64,000 nucleotides of DNA from Dryas octopetala (Eukaryota; Streptophyta; Magnoliopsida; Rosales; Rosaceae). A model generated the notes under the pieces. The model had not been told where the DNA came from. It did no database searches and saw only the letters and a list, made by a program, of their open reading frames with translations. The translations under genes and the position numbers were made by a program. Shown piece by piece: positions 59,939 through 64,000 of the stretch. Numbering within the stretch: position 1 is the stretch's first letter; each line of letters starts with the position of its first letter. The stretch is from assembly GCA_963921425.1 (NCBI GenBank), contig OY992832.1, positions 21,240,835 to 21,304,834 on the forward strand, read 5' to 3'.

Positions 59939-62661
59939 ATGCACTTAAGCGAAAATGAAGGCATAGAGGGCAAGACTTTTGTGGTGAGCGGTGGGTTGGG
60001 GTTCGTCGGCTCCGCACTCTGCTTGGAGCTGCTCCGAAGAGGAGCTCATCAAGTCCGAGCCATTGACCTCCGAACCACCTCTCCTTTATCCGACCGTCTC
60101 CGCAAACTCGGCGTCCACTGCATCCAAGGTTCGATAATGTTCGATTTCCCCAATGCCAATGCCAATTTCAAATTCAATCATTCATTTTTTTCGTTTCTCT
60201 TTCTGGGTTTTCTCTGATTCTTTTACCCTTCACATCATTATCAATACCATCCTCATTGGATGCTTGCTTGCTTCATGTTCTATGTCTTGTCTTATAATTG
60301 AATTGAAGTGATTTCCAGGAGAACAAAGTGGGTTTTTGCTTAATTCAATTCAATTTTTCACGTTGGGGCTTTTGAATAACTGTAATAAACCAAAAGCAAT
60401 TCTAACATGGAAAATTAGGTACTGTATTCAGAATCTCAATATTACAAGTCTTCCTCACTGAGGTCACTGTTGCAATCCTTAAATACTCAATCAGAACTGA
60501 AAACTAATTAACAGAAATAGTTAACAGATTGAAACTAACTAACCCACTTGCTCTAACTAATCTACTTGCTGATTCGACAACTGGGATTCTATCGAATAGG
60601 GGATGTTACCCAGAAAAGGGATGTTGAAAGAGCTCTACGCGGGGCGGATTGTGTGTTCCATCTTGCATCATATGGCATGTCTGGGAAGGAAATGCTGCAA
60701 TTTGGTCGTGTTGATGAGGTCAATATCAATGGAACCTGTCATATTTTGGAGGCTTGTCTCGAGTTCGGGATCCAAAGGCTTGTTTATGTGAGCACATACA
60801 ATGTTGTATTTGGGGGAAAGGAGGTTGTGAATGGGAATGAGGCCTTACCCTATTTCCCTATTGATAACCATGTTGATGCATATGGTCGTACAAAATCAAT
60901 CGCCGAGCAGTTGGTTCTAAAGTACAACGCTCGTCCCTTCAAGTAAGTATTTCCTCTTTAGGTAAGCATTCAACAGTGTTTGTTGATAATGATATTGGTT
61001 ATTGTTTAGTTTGGCATTAATTATATATTGAGGTGTGGTTTTGTTTCTATGCTCTATAGGAAGAAGAATGGGAAGTGTCTTTATACCTGTGCAGTTCGTC
61101 CTGCTGCTATCTATGGACCAGGTGAAGAAAGGCACCTTCCAAGGATAGTGTCCCTGGCAAAGTTAGGCCTGCTTCCATTCAAAATTGGCGAAGCAAATGT
61201 GAAAACAGACTGGATTTACGTGGATAACCTAGTACTTGCACTGGTATTGGCAAGCATGGGACTTTTAAATGACATTCCTGGGAAAGATAAAGAAAAACAT
61301 CCCATTGCTGCTGGCCAGCCATATTTTGTATCTGACGGTAACAATGCAACCCTTAACTTTTTTTTTTTTTTTTTTTTTTTCTTTCTTGTCAAATTGTATA
61401 CTGGAAGTAGGTAACACGGCTAAGTTTTAAACTCTAGAATCTACTCCACTCTACACACATTATTGTACTACAACCTCTGTTTCTTACACATCAAGAGTAA
61501 TGTCTGAAATGTAAAATTTGAAAACCAATCTTTCTTACAGGGTCTCCAGTCAACACCTTTGAGTTCATCCGACCTCTGCTCAAAAGCTTGGATTATGAAC
61601 TACCAAAGGCTTCCTTATCTGTACCTCATGCTCTTCTTTTGGGAAAGGTTTTTGGAGCAGTCTATACGATCTTATACCCATGGTTGAATCAATGGTGGCT
61701 TCCTCAGCCGTTGATCCTTCCTGCTGAAGTCTACAAGGTTTGCTTATCCCTTTCACTTTTATTCTTTGACCGAATAGACTTGGAGATATGTATATGGCAG
61801 TTCTATCTTTATACATATAACGTTTTCCCCTCAATAGAAAACAAAAATGTCTGCAATGTGAAGAGTGAATAAAATTTTGGTTCATTTGGAAGGCTGTCCA
61901 TCTAACACACATGATTTCCCTAGACTGTATTCACTTGTTTCACTCCTTGAAATGATATTGAGGTTGTGCTCTTTTATATTATGGGTGGGACAAGCTCGTC
62001 TATTCTTATTCACAGTTTCTTATGGCAATATGGTTCATCTGGGGAGAAATTGAGCTTCAGGAAATAGTGGGTGTGGCTCTAATCTTTTGAGAAGACCATC
62101 AATCAATGTGTTTTTCTTGATTGATATACTGTGGATTCCCATCCTGTATAGACACAGGGTTAGTGTATCCAATTATATTTATGCAAGTCTCTGTCAACAT
62201 TTCTGAATCTGTAATATATATTACAGGTTGGTGTTACCCATTATTTCTCTTACCTTAAAGCTAAGGAGGAGCTTGGCTATAGCCCAATGGTGACTCCTCG
62301 AGAGGGCATGGCTGCTACAATCTCATACTGGCAGGAGAGGAAAAGGAAAACTCTGGATGGCCCTACAATATATGCCTGGCTCTTTTGTGTGATTGGCATG
62401 GCCTCACTATTTTGTGCTGCATATTTGCCAGACATAGGACCTGTGCCACTCATCAGAGCTATTAGCCTCTTCTTTTTCCGTTCAATGCGGGTTGTGAGAC
62501 TGGTATTCCTTCTAGCTACTGCAGCGCATATTGGAGAGGCTGTGTACGCATGGCATCTAGCTAAAAGGGTGGATCCTGCTAACTCAAGAGGATGGTTTTG
62601 GCAGACCTTCGCTCTTGGGATTTTTTCATTACGCTTTCTGTTGAAGAGAGCACGGAAGTAA
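59939..62661 (+). CDS. 3-beta-HSD/SDR42E-like membrane reductase
   Basis: Extended short-chain dehydrogenase of the 3-beta-hydroxysteroid dehydrogenase/isomerase family, like Arabidopsis At2g33630. Five exons: 59939-60128, 60600-60942, 61060-61337, 61541-61737, 62227-62661; phases agree and give 480 residues. NAD(P)-binding motif G18-x-x-G21-x-x-G24 (SGGLGFVGSAL), catalytic S128 (VYVSTYNVVFGG), Y158 and K162 (AYGRTKSIAEQ). The downstream RPAAIYGPGEERHLPR and DWIYVDNLVLA motifs are typical. The last exon adds hydrophobic segments (YAWLFCVIGMASLFCAAYL and VVRLVFLLATAAHIGEAVYAW) and a basic end (FLLKRARK), suggesting ER membrane anchoring. The substrate is unknown; a sterol is only suggested by family. 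Confidence 0.93.
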
Positions 62662-62888
62662 GGCAGCTGCTCCTTAATTAATAATGTACGCCTGTAGTGT
62701 ACTTTCAGTTGTTAAATACCAGTTTTATGCATATGAGGTATGAGAGAAGATGGTTTTATGGTTTTAAAGATTCCTCTGTGACTCCAGGGATGGACAAGAT
62801 ATCTTATGGTTCCTAAGAAAGTTGAAGCAAATGTGATTCTTACTGGTTATCTTTAAGGATTCATGTTGTGTGAAAGAAATCCAAGTGG

Positions 62889-63306
62889 TCAATTTTAGTG
62901 CACCAAACTACAACTGCATCAAGTTCCCTTTGTGTGACATCGAGACCCCTCATAGTCCATTTAACTGCACTAGGTTCAATTGTTACCAAGGACTTCTCAT
63001 GAATCGATTCACAGCATTAACCTAAGATGACATCAAGGATCCATCGTGGTCCATTTTAGTGCACTTGGCTAAAATGAAAAACTAAAATGGAACGAAGGAT
63101 TTAACAACCCAAAATAATGGCACCAAAGTTATGACCCTCATGGTTCATTCTAGTGCACTATGTTAAGAGGACATCGAAAAACCCATCATGCCATTCTAGT
63201 GAACTAAGCTAAAATGACATCGAGGACTCCTCATGGTCTGTGACTCTGTTGTAGTGCGCATTAAGCTGAATTGGCATCAATGACACCTCCTGGCCCATTC
63301 TATTGC
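62889..63306. repeat. Degenerate minisatellite, unit about 46-47 bp
   Basis: The motif GACATC(G/A)A.GA, followed by CC.CATGGTCCATT, TAGTGCACTA and AGCTAAAAT, recurs. Clear unit starts are at 62936, 63029, 63170, 63216 and 63273. The spacings 93, 141, 46 and 57 are close to 2, 3, 1 and 1 units. Intervening units are recognisable but decayed. It lies between the convergent SDR gene (+) and the right-edge gene (-). No frame is conserved across units, so it is not coding. Confidence 0.78.
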
Positions 63307-63798
63307 TATGCACCACTCACAATCACCAAAAAACAAAACAATATAAAAACAAACAAAAAAGGTTATGGCAGCATCATAGCCCAAAAAGAACATCTGAGCC
63401 TAGAAACCAAAATTATTTGAATAAAATTGGTACCAATTACCATCTTATCATTAAAGAGAAAGGTGAAATCCAGCATATGTTATTCCCAACAAGGACTAAA
63501 AGTACAACAAGCCAACACATGATAAACTAGATCTCCAACTAGTCCTAATCCTACCAAGTCCTAGAAGCACAAGCCTTAAATCTAATTTCTATTTGACAGT
63601 GACACGCACTGTCATGTAGTTTACCTGGTTGACCATAAATTTCAGCTGTAAAGCATTCTACAGTACTTATTCTACGAAAATTAAACTACAACACGGTTTC
63701 AGCGGGTGTCCTCAACGCTATGAATGAAATTATGAAGCACAACATTGCTGATCATGCCTATTACACAAATTAGTGAAAAGGCCTGAGTTACGAAAGAT
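63307..63798 (-). other. 3' UTR of the right-edge gene
   Basis: Probably 3' UTR and terminator region of the minus-strand gene ending at 63799. A-rich at 63325-63360. No coding sequence. Confidence 0.4.
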
Positions 63799-63986
63799 TC
63801 ACTTCCATGGCATGCTTGACATGCCTTGTGGGTTACTGTTATTGCAGACAGTACTCTGGTTCAGTGGACTCCCAGGTCCACCCGAAGATTCACTGAGAGT
63901 TCCGCGTGAAGGTGGGCTACTGGCCCCTGTTGCAAGCCTTGGTCCTGCTGACATTTGGTTTGCTGTCTTTGATGGTTTTTGACCAT
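63799..63986 (-). CDS. Last exon of an unidentified gene (partial)
   Basis: Minus-strand exon starting after an acceptor TTTATTGCAG (63987 on) and ending in TGA at 63799-63801; 61 complete codons after a split codon. It reads GQKPSKTANQMSAGPRLATG, then ASSPPSRGTLSESSGGPGSP, then LNQSTVCNNSNPQGMSSMPW and K. The tail is polar and Ser/Pro/Gly-rich, like the disordered end of a larger protein; the rest of the gene lies beyond the window. I do not recognise the family. The clean acceptor, balanced codon use and protein-like composition support an exon rather than chance. Confidence 0.55.
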
Positions 63987-64000
63987 CTGCAATAAAACTT

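Noticed and set aside
62889..63306. CRISPR array
   Set aside because: The repeats are degenerate, contiguous and without unique spacers, in a plant nuclear context; they form a minisatellite.

Overview
This is nuclear DNA from a flowering plant, most likely a eudicot. The evidence is spliced genes with GT/AG introns, an AT-rich intergenic background full of MITEs, TRIMs, hAT-like and LINE remnants, an intron-containing elongator tRNA-Met, and plant-only gene families (ROP-GAP, FANTASTIC FOUR, class III peroxidase, germin-like). The protein flavour suggests a woody rosid, perhaps Rosaceae, but that is inference only.

Layout. 1-5.2 kb is repeat-rich and gene-free (a minus-strand TRIM and two long-inverted-repeat elements). 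5.3-8.9 kb (+) is a small mitochondrial At2g27730-like protein in 3 exons. 10.3-16.0 kb (+) is N-carbamoylputrescine amidase in 9 exons with two MITEs in intron 1. 18.6-19.6 kb (-) is an intronless FANTASTIC FOUR gene. 19.8-29.6 kb is a transposon nest: an hAT-like element holding a TRIM, a three-copy 365-bp tandem array, and a 3.75-kb hAT-like element holding a 1.1-kb Mutator-like foldback element. 29.7-34.9 kb (-) is a CRIB-RhoGAP (ROPGAP) in 5 exons. 35-40 kb has LINE-type fragments and another hAT-like element. 40.4-41.0 kb (-) is an LEA_2 protein. 43.2-45.4 kb (+) is a class III peroxidase in 4 exons. 46.5-58.1 kb (+) is a tandem array of germin-like genes: three intact copies and one internally deleted pseudogene, all with recognisable copies of one promoter; a WD40 (DCAF8-type) pseudogene and an RNase H fragment lie between them. 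58.9 kb (-) is tRNA-Met. 59.9-62.7 kb (+) is a 3-beta-HSD/SDR42E-like membrane reductase in 5 exons. The right edge (-) has the last exon of an unidentified gene, separated from the SDR gene by a degenerate 46-bp minisatellite.

The genes do not form a pathway: they cover polyamine synthesis, meristem control, ROP GTPase signalling, stress and cell wall/apoplast functions. The only clear functional cluster is the germin-like array. I found no convincing undescribed molecular system; the most informative material is the nested transposon structure, the germin-like array with its deleted copy, and the peroxidase with an unusual C-terminal tail.
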